From Certhia americana (lineage: Eukaryota > Chordata > Aves > Passeriformes > Certhiidae), in contig CM031858.1 of assembly GCA_018697195.1 (NCBI GenBank), positions 75,079,001 to 75,143,000 on the forward strand: 64,000 nucleotides of DNA, written 5' to 3'. Every line of letters begins with the position of its first letter. Position 1 is the first letter of the stretch. The position numbers and the translations under genes were made by a program. Under the pieces are notes generated by a model. The model was not told the DNA's origin, did no database searches, and saw nothing but the letters and a program-made list of their open reading frames with translations. Below are positions 25,512 through 37,174 of the stretch, piece after piece.

Positions 25512-25946
25512 TGGTTTCCTGGTTTCATCTGGGATGGATTTAATCTTCTTAGTAGCTGGAATAGTGCTTTTGTTTGGATTCAGAACAGTGCTGATAACAC
25601 ACTGATGTTTTGGTTGCTTTGATGTTTGACATTTAAGTATTACTTACTCTGAATCAAAGACTTTTCAGTGTCTCATGTTCACAAGGAGCTGTGAAGGAAC
25701 ATAGATGTGAGTTCTCCTTTCCTGGAGCTGGAAATACAACTGCCTGCTGATGGGAAGTAATGAATCAATGACTTGTTTGGCTGTACTTGCATATGTGCCT
25801 TTTGCTTTCCCTATTAAACTGTCTTTATCTTATCCCATGAGTTTTCTCACTCTTACCCTTGCAGCTCTTTCTCCCATCCTTTTGGGTTGGAGTAAGTGAG
25901 TTGCTATGTTAAACCAATTAATTGCCAGATGGGGTCAAACCAGACA
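25512..25946 (+). mobile_element. Family B LTR with internal deletion
   Basis: Starts TGGTTTCCTGGTTTCATCTG, continues GATAACACACTGATGTTTTG and AAAGACTTTTCAGTGTCTCA, then jumps to the downstream half (GAGTTCTCCTTTCCTGGAGC, CCTATTAAACTGTCTTTATC, GAGTAAGTGAGTTGC) and ends near GGGGTCAAACCAGACA. The central part with the TATA box is missing. That part is close to the portion still present in the fragment just upstream, so the pair looks like one locus rearranged by nesting or unequal recombination. ATTAAA near 25814 is the likely poly(A) signal. No matching target duplication was found at the outer ends. Confidence 0.7.
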
Positions 25947-27463
25947 TCAAATTGTCTATAATTTTTTTGGACATTCAAACAACTAGAAACTATATGCTCC
26001 TGTGCGTTTTGCTTTGCCTGTATTTTTTATACAGAATCAGAAGCATTGTATAAAAATATAAATTTGAATAAGGACATCATCTATTCATTCATATTTCATA
26101 ACAATTTTGGTTCACAGTTGATTTTAATCTGATTATCTGGTTGTGCTGCACTTTGCACTAGAGTACTTAGTGAAAGTGCATGTCAGATATCAGACTATAA
26201 CTAAATATGTCCCAATGGTGTCATAGAGCACACATAGTCCAGGAAATACAGAATACTGAGACAGCAAAAGCATGAAAGAGAGTTTGCCAAAGGATCTGCT
26301 ATCCTGCAAAACATCCTGAGAAGACAACATCAGCTTCTTGGAGCAATTCTATAAACCCTGACACAACAGTTGAAATTCTGCATGTTATCCTAATCTCTTT
26401 TATCTTCAGAGAAATGTCATGACATTAGTTTCTCTTATTTGACTTTCACAAAAATATTTTTTATAAGAATAAGGCTATCTGCTTCTCATTTTTGCTGTAC
26501 TCAATTCATGTCACATTTGAAGATTTATGATCCTTACAAAAACCATTATCATCTTCTGTCATTTCAACTCTTTGTTCTTCCACCTTCACTGCTCCTGTCA
26601 CCTCTAATGCCAATACAAAATGGCTCATGCAGAATTGGCATGATGAACCTTGCTACTCAACATCTTTTAAAAGAAGGGACTGTGCATGAAAACCACAGAA
26701 TTCAGCAATAGTAGCTCCCAAATTGGAGCCCAAGCTGGATTGCAGCAGGCACTTAGGCAATCCAAAGAGAATATGTGCATAGACAGAACACTTTCTTGAT
26801 TTGTGAATGACAGCAAACTGTTGGACATGAGAAAATTTGGACAAACACAGTTGTTTGTACAAATGATAAAAATACACTTTTTCTGTGGAAATATTTTAAT
26901 ACTTATTGCACATCAGCAGTACCAAAGTTACACCAGCTCTGAATAAAATATGCACCTTGAACATGTTTTCTCCCAACAGGCATTAAATATTTTTTTAATT
27001 GAAAGCATTTAAAGCACAATCTGATATTCCCACACAAATTCTAAAGTACTATAGGTATTCAAATGACTTTTCATATAAAAGTTCAAGGAAAAGACAATTT
27101 GAAGGATAAAAACTCCGAAAAATATTTTTAGATTTGAAGTAATTGTGATATATAAACACAATCAGAAGACAAGTGAACTAGAAAAAATGTGTGTTTGCTC
27201 TTTAAGTATATATTTACACACACAAAAAAGACCCAAACATAATTTGAATAAAAATTAAGGTGCAAGGGAAAGACTATTTGAGAAATCGTTTTATTACAAC
27301 ACAGGGATTTTTAAAGTCAAAGCATAAAAAACTCCTCCTCTCAAAACACCACATAAAAATCTATTCTGAAGAAATTAATTTCCTGTTTAGATGACAACAA
27401 AATGCTTCACATACACCTCAACATTGATTTGCACAGCTTCTGCCAGAGGCTTGAGATTTGCAA
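25947..27463. other. AT-rich non-coding stretch
   Basis: No gene, RNA or classified repeat seen. Frames at about 26439-26711 (+) and 26653-26877 (-) have no domain, signal or splice support. Confidence 0.5.
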
Positions 27464-28193
27464 ACCTCATGAGGTTCAACTTCATGGTCAAGTTCAATTT
27501 CATGGTCAAGTGCAAGATTCTGTACCTGGGAGAGGTTAATCCCAGACAGGAATAGAGATTGAGAGAACTCACTGAAAGGAGGCCTGAGTAGAACTTCTGG
27601 GTTCTGGCAGACAAAAAGCTGGACATGAGCCAGCAATGTGCACTCCCAGCCCAGAAAGCCAAACTTGACCTGCATGCAAAGCAGTGTGGCCAGCAGAGCC
27701 AGGGAGGGGATTCTGCCCCTCTGCCCTGCTGTGGTGAGACCCCACCTGCAGTGCTGCATCTAGCTCAGGGGTCCCCAGCACAGAAAGGACTGGAGCTTGT
27801 CCAGAGGAGGGATACCTCTGATCAAGATGATCAGAGGACTGGAGCACCTCTCATACAAGGAAAGGCTGAGAGAATTGGGGTTGTTCAGCCTGAAGATGAG
27901 ATGGCAGTCTTCCAGTACCTGAAGGGGGTCCTACAAGAGCTGGGGGCTTTACAAGCAAGTAATAGCCAAGGGTGAAAGGCTTCAAACTGAAAAACAGTAG
28001 GTGTAGATTAAACATTAGTAACAAATTCTTTACTGTGAGGGTGGTGAAGAAGTGGAACAGGTTGCCCAGAGAATTTGTGTGTGCCCCATCCCTGGAAGTG
28101 CTCAAGGCTAGGTCGGATGGGGCTCTGAGCAATTTTGTCTAGTGAAAGATGTCGCTGCCCATGGCAGGGCAGTTGGAAATAGTTGATCTCTGA
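27464..28193 (+). mobile_element. CR1 LINE fragment, 3' end of ORF2 plus 3' UTR
   Basis: About 730 bp clearly matching the CR1 3' region in order: GTGCAAGATTCTGTACCTGG, the GTGGCCAGCAGAGCCAGGGA section, GAGACCCCACCTGCAGTGCT, TTCCAGTACCTGAAGGGGGT, the GGTGGTGAAGAAGTGGAACA and GTTGCCCAGAGAATTTG section, and GCCCATGGCAGGGCAGTTGG. The final ATTCTATG-type repeat of CR1 is missing, so the extreme 3' end is lost, and the 5' side is truncated as usual for CR1. An 18-bp duplication (TTCAACTTCATGGTCAAG then TTCAATTTCATGGTCAAG, 27475-27510) marks the 5' edge. Many short frames on both strands (91-116 codons) come from its higher GC and are not genes. Confidence 0.9.
27475..27510 (+). repeat. 18-bp tandem duplication in CR1
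   Basis: Two copies of TTCAACTTCATGGTCAAG with one base different between them, directly adjacent, at the 5' margin of the CR1 fragment. Confidence 0.85.
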
Positions 28194-31100
28194 CAATTTA
28201 ATATTCTTGTAATATACAGTACATTTGTTCTGAATAATCAAATTAGATTTTCTGCCTTCTCTATTAGTTCCAATTTTGTCTCTTTTAAACAGCATAAAAA
28301 ATCGTATATCATATGGATAGTTCTGAAATTATGTGGAATTTTATAGAGAGGCTAATACTTTTTTAGCTCACTTCACTCACAAACACTTTGTTATCCAACT
28401 TATATCAAGGCAAGATAATTCTAGACTAAGATCTGACTCATCATTTGATCAAGTGGTTAAAAACATATCGAACTTTTAAAAGTAGCTATTGCTCAAGAAA
28501 ACATTGAATGATACTTATGCTACTATTTCTTTAAAATATAATCGTTACACATGAAACTCAGCCTTTTTTATCTACAACATGTGCAATTCATACTCCAAAA
28601 GGAAATTAGTCAAGCTACTAAAATGTACATAGGAAAAGCCATCTGCACAGATAAGGATTTTTTCATTTAAGTGATCACAAAAATTACAGCCCCTGAAGTG
28701 TCTTTCTGCACATCAAGAATTATCACAGACTTGTTCAATCATGCTCTGCAATGCTGAACAATATACTTGTTTTTATACGAACCAGTAAGATCTATGGCTT
28801 GTGTTTAGTACTCATTTTAAAAGGTACTAAAGCAGAGCAAATCATTGTACATAAGATGAAGCGATAGTTTAGGAAGAAAATGTGATGAAATGGTAACAAA
28901 AAAGGGCCTTTGTTAACCACAAGGTGATAAGAAAAATACTTCAACAATAAGTAAGATATCAATTTGTCAAAACTAAATTATAAGAGCTGTTGAACTGGAA
29001 CCTAATACATGGCTAATAGTAAATGTGACAGGGAAAATAGTGTCTTCTATTAAACTGTTAGAGATATGTCAGACATTTCATTGCTTATTCAACATTATTG
29101 GATGAGTGCAGATAAACAAAATAAATTGCAGAATTTTCTAAGGTTTCCTTAGTTTATTTGCCTATCCCTGCTTCAGTTTTTTTTACACCTACTCAGCACA
29201 ATTGTAGTAAACTTTTGACCAATGGGACTATTTCACTCAGCCTTGACAAAGCAATAAAGACCACAAATGAGAATCAAATTCCCAGAGGCTTTGTAGAGAC
29301 AGAGCAAACCTCTGTAGTGGGAAATGCAAGAAGAATGCAGCTATCATACATTGTTTATCAACAGACATTGGCCATAAGGGCATGCTGATCTACAGTATGT
29401 AGTGTACTACAGTGGCAAAGCCATTTTTGTCTTCTGATGGTAGAAGGTACAAGTTTGAGGAACAGCTAGGATTTAATGAAGAGAAGTGATAAAAAAAAAC
29501 CCCTAGAGCATATAGAGCACATACCCATAGGAAATGGGGTGTTATTAGTTGAACTGTTTTTAAAGGATGTTCTTTCTGCTAGGATGTGAATAAACTATTA
29601 CTGACCTTCACATAAACTGTTTTGGGGAAGAAAGAATGCTTTTGGGGGAGCAGAAGACATGGCATCAAAGTGTAAAACACATGAGAATTCATATATTTTG
29701 AAGTACTACCATATATCAGATATAAAAAAAACCCCTTGTTTGTTGCTTCCAGCAATGGGGGAAGAAGAATGTATAACACATTAAGAGGGAAAAATTAGTG
29801 AAATTTCAGAAAGCCCTTAATATTATAATTTCATTTGCATTAGTCTGTCATTGTGATTTTTCACTTTGACCTTCTGAAACAAGAAGTTCAGTTTGAAAGT
29901 GATGCCTTAGACAAAAAGGAAGTTTTTAAAAAGTGAGGGGGAAGTAGCATGCATGCTAGCAAAAAATTCTGAATAGAGGAAAACAATTCATCTACAGAGG
30001 AAAAATATCATGTATATTACATAATATACATATATTACAGAGAAAAAAAATGACTTGAAAAACTACTTTTAAATCAAGTTGACATTGGAAAAGTTACCAT
30101 CCTCAGTGTTATAACTATGAAAGAGAGATCACTAACTATGCTGACATGAAATACAAGGCTTTTGAATTTAATAAAAATAGACCACCTGAAATTTTTAAAC
30201 ATTTCTTTCCAAATTATTCTTTTCAGTTAAGAAAGAGAGGAACCAATTTGGTAGAATGCAATTTTGTCCCAAAAGCCAAAATTCATTCCTGAGTGGAACT
30301 TGACAAAAAATCATCAGCTGAGATAATTGGTAGGTACTTACCAACTTTCTACTGTCAGTTCTACCAATGCCAAGTTTGTTAGTAATTTAAGTATTTCCTA
30401 ACACAGGAACCAATCCACTAATTCTAAACACACAAACTTCTCTTACAGTTTTATCACAGTGGTCTTAATTGCATTATATTGCATCCAGTTGTCTGAATAG
30501 TCTCGCATTTCAATGTTATATACAGAAATAATTGAAAGAATATTTTTCTGCCTCGAAAATTCATTCACAATACTAATACATGCAGACAATCCTTTGAAGG
30601 AATGTCATTTCATCTCATTTCCCAATTTGTTTTAAAAGAAATTTATACATATATATATATATAAGTTTGGAGTCTTTTTCAGTAGGTAGAAGCAACTGTT
30701 CAGAATGTGTCATTATCAACTGGATTGTTGCTACTATAAGAACATCCTTTACCCTGATGGTGATTAATTCCCACTAGACAGAGAAGCAAAGAGTGGCTCA
30801 GCCTCATTCCGGACCCTATTGCAAAGCACAGCCTTTCAAATGTTACCATGGTCTTTGAGAGGAGGAGGTGTAACTTTCTCTTTAGATCCCTGCTTAAAAC
30901 TTTCTGCTGCCCACACAGAGGTTTAGCTACTTGTGTATCAAGGAACTCAGACTTGAGAAAGTTCTGATGTAAAACCACATGACACTAGCCCAGGTTTCAT
31001 TAAAATTTTAATTAGTGAGAAAAAATGTCAAAATGATTGGAAGAAAAATAAGTTAAAACTCCAGACACAGGCTAAAATTACTGAGATGGGATTGCTAGTA

Positions 31101-31419
31101 GCTTAAAGATGCAGGAGGAAAAACAAAACCAGGGTATGGTATAATATAATTTAAATAAATGGGGAAGCTAGTTGGGAAACATCTGGTGAAGTCATCATCA
31201 TCATGCCTAGCCGCAGACAGCAACTCCAACATGTTGAGGACTCTGGTCACAGACCTTCCAATGCAATCAAATGAAATGCAATAAAACCCCTTTACATAAC
31301 CTACTGCTGGTGGTGAACACAGAAATGCTTAACCAAGCAGCTCATTAACCAGGGCCAGGAGCAACAGTGGGCAAAGCCAACCCTCCATAAAAAGTCCTTC
31401 TAAGCTCTGCTCACACAAG
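28194..31419. other. AT-rich non-coding stretch
   Basis: Unique-looking DNA with an (AT)n run near 30649-30662. No gene seen. The frame at about 30700-30978 (-) has no recognised domain. The part from about 31190 is richer in G+C and may already belong to the CR1 element that is certain from about 31.5 kb. Confidence 0.5.
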
Positions 31420-32195
31420 TGATGCAGACAGACCTCGTTAGGAGCAAGGTGGCACCATGGCACCAGCTGTAGAGTGTGCTGTGCTCTCCTGCCATTACCT
31501 CACATCAGCAGTGAGCACCCCTATGGGAGCAATGCCCGGGCAGAGGAGCTTCTTTGATTAGAGCTCCAGGAGGAGGTGAGTAGTTAGAGATCTTCAAGAG
31601 ACAGACTACTGGAATCACACTCTACTTTCCCTGGACAAGCCCAGCAGGGACACAGGATGTACGATATGGAGGATTCCCTATTCTTTCTCCCCCTAGCTGG
31701 ACATGGTGGCTTAAGGAATAGGAAGAAACAGCAATTAGCTCCTGCTCCGTGCAGGAGACACCTCTCCTCTGTGGCGACCCCACCCTCCCAAGTGCCCTTG
31801 CACAGTAAGTATGAGTGTCTGCAAGGGCTTGAACAATGATGAAGATGATAGTCCATTTAGGTTGGAGTAGTTGCCATGGTTACATTGGCCTATTTCAAAA
31901 TCACTTAAGGAAAAAAAAGGACAAGTCATTGTCATAGGAAGCTCTTTCCTGAGGGGCACAGAAGGCCCAAAGACCTGACTGGATCTACTTCTCAGACAAG
32001 TCTGCTGCCTCCCTGGGACATGGGTTAAAAAAAGGGATGAAAAACATTTTTACCATGGCACAGCCCTCACATTATTATCCATTATTGTTTTGTCATGCAG
32101 GAAGTGATGAGTTTCCATAATAAGTCCAAGGGCAATCAAGAAAGGCTTCAGGGCCTGGGCATGATGGGTTAATGGTCTGCAGACATTTCCTGTAT
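31420..32195 (+). mobile_element. CR1 LINE fragment, ORF1 region
   Basis: Recognised by order: GAGGAGCTTCTTTGATTAGA and CTCCAGGAGGAGGTGAG (start of the ORF1 coiled-coil region), TTCCCTGGACAAGCCCAGCA, GACATGGTGGCTTAAGGAAT, AAGATGATAGTCCATTTAGG, then the esterase-like core coding VIVIGSSFLRG (31925-31957), GTCTGCTGCCTCCCTGGGA, and AGTCCAAGGGCAATCAAGAA near the right end. The left edge is uncertain by 100-200 bp. Both 5' and 3' parts are missing, an uncommon retention because CR1 copies are usually 3' fragments. Confidence 0.8.
31657..31839 (+). pseudogene. CR1 ORF1 remnant (RNA-binding/esterase-type protein)
   Basis: A 60-codon open stretch inside the CR1 copy, beginning MYDMEDSLFFLP and ending at a stop in KYECLQGLEQ. 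In intact CR1 this part of ORF1 links the N-terminal coiled coil to the C-terminal SGNH/esterase-like domain. The esterase block follows 86 bp later at 31925, with the GDS nucleophile motif reading GSS: the serine is kept and the aspartate lost. A stop follows shortly afterwards. ORF1 normally acts in the ribonucleoprotein that copies CR1 RNA; this piece is dead. Confidence 0.75.
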
Positions 32196-33117
32196 GGAAT
32201 CACAGCCAGCACATTTTTAAACTGTGCTTTAAAGCTTATTTCTTACTAAACTTTTTCACCAAAACAAAATTCCTGGACTTATCTCATTTACAGAAGCCTT
32301 GTGAAAGGAAAGAGAAAATCATGTTTTCTCCTTTGAGGCAGACAAAGCAGACGTGAATTTGTAGGAGTGTAGGTCCTACATCAGGCACAAGTAATCCTAA
32401 AATATGCCAAAAGCACTGGGTAATACACAGGTTCCTGTGTAATCTTTAGCATTTTCAATACCTTCAAGAGCAATTTAAGAAGTCTTTTTTACAGTTGAAC
32501 ATCCTAACACAAATGGATTTATATAGTGTAACTAGTATTTTCAAGTGTTTTAGGAGACTATTTTAGTACTGGACGGCATTGAAAAAAAACCCTAAGTGTC
32601 TCTGAATATAGTTTTTGACAAGTTTAAGGACTCAAAGCTGCTTTTTGATGCCAGTATCGGGTACAAAATATATTGCTAGGACTTTAAACCAATGTTCTCT
32701 GACCTTTCATTTCTAAATGCAATACCCTCTTATATCTGGGTAGCTTGTTGAAAATTCATCTACTACTTCAATACCTCTAACAAGGTCCCTGAAAACCCTC
32801 AACCACAAACCAACTTTGAAACTAGTTTGCAACAAATCTCAAATTACAATTCAATAGACATCCCAACAAATAAACAAACAAACAGCCCACAGCAATCTAC
32901 ATAAAAACTCTTAGTACTTGGGAGGTGATAAATGAAGCATTTTAGGTGTTTCAAAGATGCTTTGTTTACAAACATCTTTGTAATGCATTTTATTAAAAAA
33001 ACGGTCTAGATGACTACAGTAATAATTTTACAAAACAGATGTCATAACACTGAATCTTTAATGAAAGAGGCTTGATAGACACTGGCCACATTTTTTTAAT
33101 TACTTCTCAGTGAAGTC
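32196..33117. other. AT-rich non-coding stretch
   Basis: Nothing recognised between the CR1 ORF1 fragment and the GC-rich LTR. Confidence 0.5.
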
Positions 33118-33450
33118 CATGGCAGGGTGCTGGCACAGGCGGGTCTGTGCCGGGAGTGCCGGTCCCGGCCCCAGGCGGTGCCAGCGGCTGCAGCGGCCCC
33201 AGCGCAGGGCACGGCTGAGCCCCTCAGCCACGGGCGGGCGGGAGAGAGCCCCGGGGAAAGCCTGGGCAAGGGAGGGCAAAACGCTGCCCGGCAGCCAGGG
33301 CTGAGCCAGGGGAACCGAGCGAGAGACAGCCCTGCGAGCCCCGAGGGGACAGCGGGAGCAGGCCCGGGGGCAGCGCAGAGCCGGCACGGAGGGCCCTGCG
33401 GACACAGGGACACAGCCCGGCACCGAGGGGATTTCCATGCGGCTCCTGGG
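33118..33450. other. CpG-island-like segment
   Basis: Around 330 bp of strongly G+C-rich DNA with frequent CG dinucleotides (GGCGGG, CGGTCCCGG, GCGAGAG and others) in otherwise CpG-poor AT-rich DNA. It sits within the 5' half of the family A LTR, so it is probably retroelement-derived rather than the promoter of a host gene. No TATA or initiator-like context was assigned. Confidence 0.6.
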
Positions 33451-33829
33451 AATGTTCCAGGAGGGAGAGGGAATCGTGTCAGGAGGAAGAAATAGCAGAG
33501 AGGAGCTGCTATGGACTGACCGCAACTTCCAATGTTGCTCACTGCGGGGCAGGAGGGAGAGGAGACAGAAATGTATGAGTGAAGTTGAGTTTGGGAAGAT
33601 GAGGTGCAAGGGGCTAAAGTGGGTTTTTTTTTTGGTCTTTGTTTCACTCGATCCAACTCTTTTTTTCTCTCCTCAAATTGAATGTGTTTTATCAGTGATG
33701 TTAAGTGGTGAGTTTCCTGTCTTTATCTTGGAATATCACCTTTTCAATCCTCTGGTTTGAAAATGTCTGGTTGAGGAGGGGGACTGAGAGAGCTTTGGGT
33801 GGCATGATGGCCAAGGGCAACCCACCACA
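33118..33829 (+). mobile_element. GC/CpG-rich LTR of family A, 5' end unclear
   Basis: The right half matches the LTR at 4139-4894: the 12-mer ACTGACCGCAAC (33515-33526), GAGTGAAGTTGAGTTTGGGA, a TTTTGGTCTTTGTTTCACTC section, CTGTCTTTATCTTGG, GTTGAGGAGGGGGACTGAGA and an exact-looking CCCACCACA end (33821-33829). The left half (33118-33450) is extremely G+C-rich with many CpGs and contains the GAGCCCCTCAGCCACGGG section expected in this LTR. The usual TG start was not found, so it may be 5'-truncated near 33.1 kb. Frames of 60-186 codons on both strands, including the longest in the window (33096-33656, -), are products of the GC-rich composition, which suppresses stops; they are rich in P, A, R and G with no domain. 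Confidence 0.7.
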
Positions 33830-34975
33830 TCAACAAAGCTGACTGCAAGGCAGCAATGTTTTTGCACATTAACCAATGCACTGCAGTCCGTTCTCATAGC
33901 TTGGGCTGCCACAGTCACACAGAAATTATATAAAGCTAAGTAATACGAATTCTGACCTTTTTCACTCTCTGATCTCATGAAAAATTTTAGCATTTGTAAT
34001 AATTCAAAGCTGATGTATAACATATCTAATTCTGGTACTGTATAAGGCAATGGCTTAAGGGCTATAAGACTGAAAACTTTCAAGTGTTCTCTGCATTAGC
34101 AAGCAATTTCCAGGAGACTGTTTCTAGGGAATTTAATAACCATATGACAAACTGCATTGATTTTAATGAATCCTTTATTCAAATAAAACCAGACAGCAAC
34201 AACACAACCTGAAGAAAGAGTAGGGTAAGTGGTGTCCAAGCAAAGGGAATGAAAATCCTTTATCATCTGTGACACTATAAGTCTTAGAAAACCATCAGAG
34301 AAGTAGTTTTCCATTCTTCTTGAAATAAATATTAGAAGTAAAGCTATGCAGCAGTAAATGAATATCTAAAGTTAGAAAAGGGGAAGAAGAATGCAGGGTG
34401 AAAACTACCCGATATGATCATAAACATCTATATTCAGATTAGGTGAAACACATCTATAAAAGGCAACTTACCTACTTGCTTAATAATAAAAACCTGAAAA
34501 GCCTGGAAACGTTCTAGCCTTTTAGTTAGCTTGAAATTTTCTGAAGATCAACACTGAGCTTCATAAGATGAATCTTTCCAAAAGAATTTTAAAATTTTCT
34601 GCCAGTGAATTGAGTTACTTGGCTAATATAAATCTGTAGATTGACTTGAATTTTAATCACTGTTTCTCAATATTCAAAATTCTATAATGGATTATAAAGC
34701 TTTTTATTAACTTTTTCTGTGGACAATACGGTAATCACAATTTTACTTACTGGCTAAACAAGAATTTTATACTATTAGATATGTTAGCTCTATTCTTAAA
34801 AAGGCAGGAAATACATGTGTCTCTTTATTCACTTACAGCCCTTTTCAGTTTATGTGCCTTGTGATTTCTACCTTAAAAAATTCCATGTGCCAGAGTAAGA
34901 GAAAAAAAGTCAATTATATAACTCAGACTGATGAAGTAAATGGATACTTGTTCCCCTCAAAAACAAAAGAAAGCC

Positions 34976-35067
34976 AATCAAACAAAAAAAAAACCCTCCT
35001 CAAAAGAAAACAAAAAAAAAACCCCAAAACTAAATAAACAATAAAACAATAAAACCCCCAAAAAACT
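34976..35067 (+). repeat. A/C-rich low-complexity tract
   Basis: Runs of A broken by CCC or CCCC and AAC units. The basic peptide predicted across it (lysine-rich, about 34852-35037) is a translated repeat. Confidence 0.85.
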
Positions 35068-36238
35068 GCAGCAATGAATAGCTGGAGTGTTGGATAGCTT
35101 ACAATGTCACTAGGAAACAGAGTCTATTATAATTTTCTTTATGTATTTCTTTGCAAAATACAATTGCCCTGTCACTTGTGCCAAAGGGAAATTTCAAAAA
35201 AGAACGTAAATCAGCTATATTGGAAGTTGAAAGGTTGAAAAAGAAATATCACAAAGATCATTGCCAGTGACTTGGGAAGCAAATTATAATTTTAGAGTAT
35301 TTATAAGCACTTGGAATAGTAAATGAAAAGAGGTTTTGAAGTTTGCTGATGGGAATTCATCAAAATGAATTCCTAAGTTATATAATCCACATCTATTCCT
35401 CCTGATTTGAAAACACTGCAAGGAAGGAACCTAAGAAAAGGCTACATCTTCAAAAGAGGAAGAAAATGCTGAAGGCAGAAAGTATGGAACTCTGTCAGGC
35501 ACTTCAAGTTTTAGTGTCCCACATGCATGGGAGATAATTTAGCAGAGAACATATAGCTTATTGCTCATAAAAAATATGTCACAAACAGAAACAAATCCAA
35601 AGATTCCAAGTCTATAAACAGCCTCTGATTTTGTAGTGGGCTATTTCTAATTTTGTAACAGTTATAAAGAAAACTAGTGATTAAAAATGCATTTTGAGCT
35701 GCTGAGACATACTTCAGCAGTGATATTTGGACTAATCGCCAGAGGAAGAAAGCTGGTATTTGCTTCTGAACTTGAACAAGTCAAGTCATCATTTTCCCAT
35801 TTTAATTAATCACTTGCATGTATTTGATTTTCTATCTTGAAAATTATGTTTGGATTAATTGCTACAAAGCACTAGAAGTATTTACATTAAGATTCAAGAG
35901 AAAATTATGAAAGATGATATTAGATATCAAAATACTTATAGAATCAAATTTTAATCACTTTAAGCCTCTGAAAAATATAAGTTAGACCTGCATGTTTGCT
36001 ACTGCAAAATGAAAGCATATTATAATTAAAGAAATGTGCTAACAAGTCTGAGAAACTAAGGTCTAGATTAAGTTTTTGAATTGAACTAGGCAGACTATTC
36101 CTATTTTACTTAACTTTTCTGTAAATGAAGACTTCTTACAACTCCAATCTTCACCTTCTCCTATCACTTCTTCTCCCTGCTGGAAAGTTTAGATTAAAGA
36201 AAGGAACTTTTTCACCTCTAAACCTGAATGTTTAGATT

Positions 36239-36293
36239 AAAAAAAAAACCCAACCAAACAACCAAAAAAAAAAAATAAAAAAAAAACCACAAC

Positions 36294-36329
<36 letters not shown>

Positions 36330-36345
36330 AACCCTAAAAATTAAA
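36239..36345 (+). repeat. A-rich tract with A34 core
   Basis: A/C-rich section followed by 34 consecutive A (36295-36328), then ACAACCCTAAAAATTAAAC. Confidence 0.9.
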
Positions 36346-37174
36346 CAAATGTATTCAAATGTATTTATTTATTTATTTTCCCTCAGTAATTACACTTGAA
36401 CAAGCCACAACTTTGGCATCTCTAATTTTGCCCTTTGAGTAGGAAAAAAACCCAAAGATATGATTCATAGGGGATATTTCTTAAATGTCTTGATTCTGCA
36501 TTTCCAAACTAATGACTTGCTGTCTTCTGACATCTGCTGAGACCTAGTGTCGTGAAAGTCTCTGCTGAACAGCCTCCTTCTTTAAGTCCTTCAGACTTTC
36601 CCAGGGCTGAAGGAGAAACAGAATCTTCAACTCCCCAGAAACAGGGAAGTCCTGCAATACACACAGTTTACTGTTTATTCACTGACTGCCATCTGTATCT
36701 CTGGGATTGCACCAAACAGCCTTTGTGCAGAGTGTTCTAACACAGGATGCTAGCAGATATTTAGCTGACATTCATGGTGCTATGCTGAAGCAATGACAAT
36801 CAGGCCCCTAATTTAGAACAGCTCCACCAAGACTTCTATCTCCTAATAATGCAGATTTTTTTTCCCTCCACACACTCTATGTAATTTACTCCTGACATTA
36901 AAGAATTATTTAACAGACAGATTTGTCCTTATTTTTCAGCTACACTACAAACCCAAAGTAAAGGCCTGTGTCAGCCAACTGAAAACTCCTAAAGGATACA
37001 GTTATTTTGATACCTGATTTAGGCACCAAATTTATTTCAGTACTGCCACACAGTGTAAAAACCTTTAAAAAAATAGAAAAACAGTCCCAAATTTTACAAT
37101 AGAAAAAGGTTAAAAATTCATATAATTTGATTAATAAATTCAAGGTAAAATGAGATCCACCCAAAAGATGCCTG

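Larger units (their letters stand above)
33830..37174. other. AT-rich non-coding stretch with A/C tracts
   Basis: Contains the A/C-rich tracts at 34976-35067 and 36239-36345 and a short TTTA microsatellite after the latter. Frames at about 33736-34083 (-), 36552-36740 (+) and 36940-37191 (-) have no domain or splice context. Confidence 0.5.

Noticed and set aside
27569..28132. Several 91-116 codon frames on both strands
   Set aside because: They overlap each other inside a CR1 3' fragment and reflect its higher GC content.
33096..33656. Longest open frame of the window (186 codons, - strand) and overlapping frames on both strands
   Set aside because: They lie across a GC- and CpG-rich LTR where stop codons are rare by composition; the peptides are biased (P, A, R, G) with no domain, and the LTR match on the + strand explains the sequence.
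36552..36740. 62-codon frame (MKVSAEQPPSL...) as a coding exon
   Set aside because: It has no domain, no flanking splice consensus that I trust, and a length typical of chance frames in this window.
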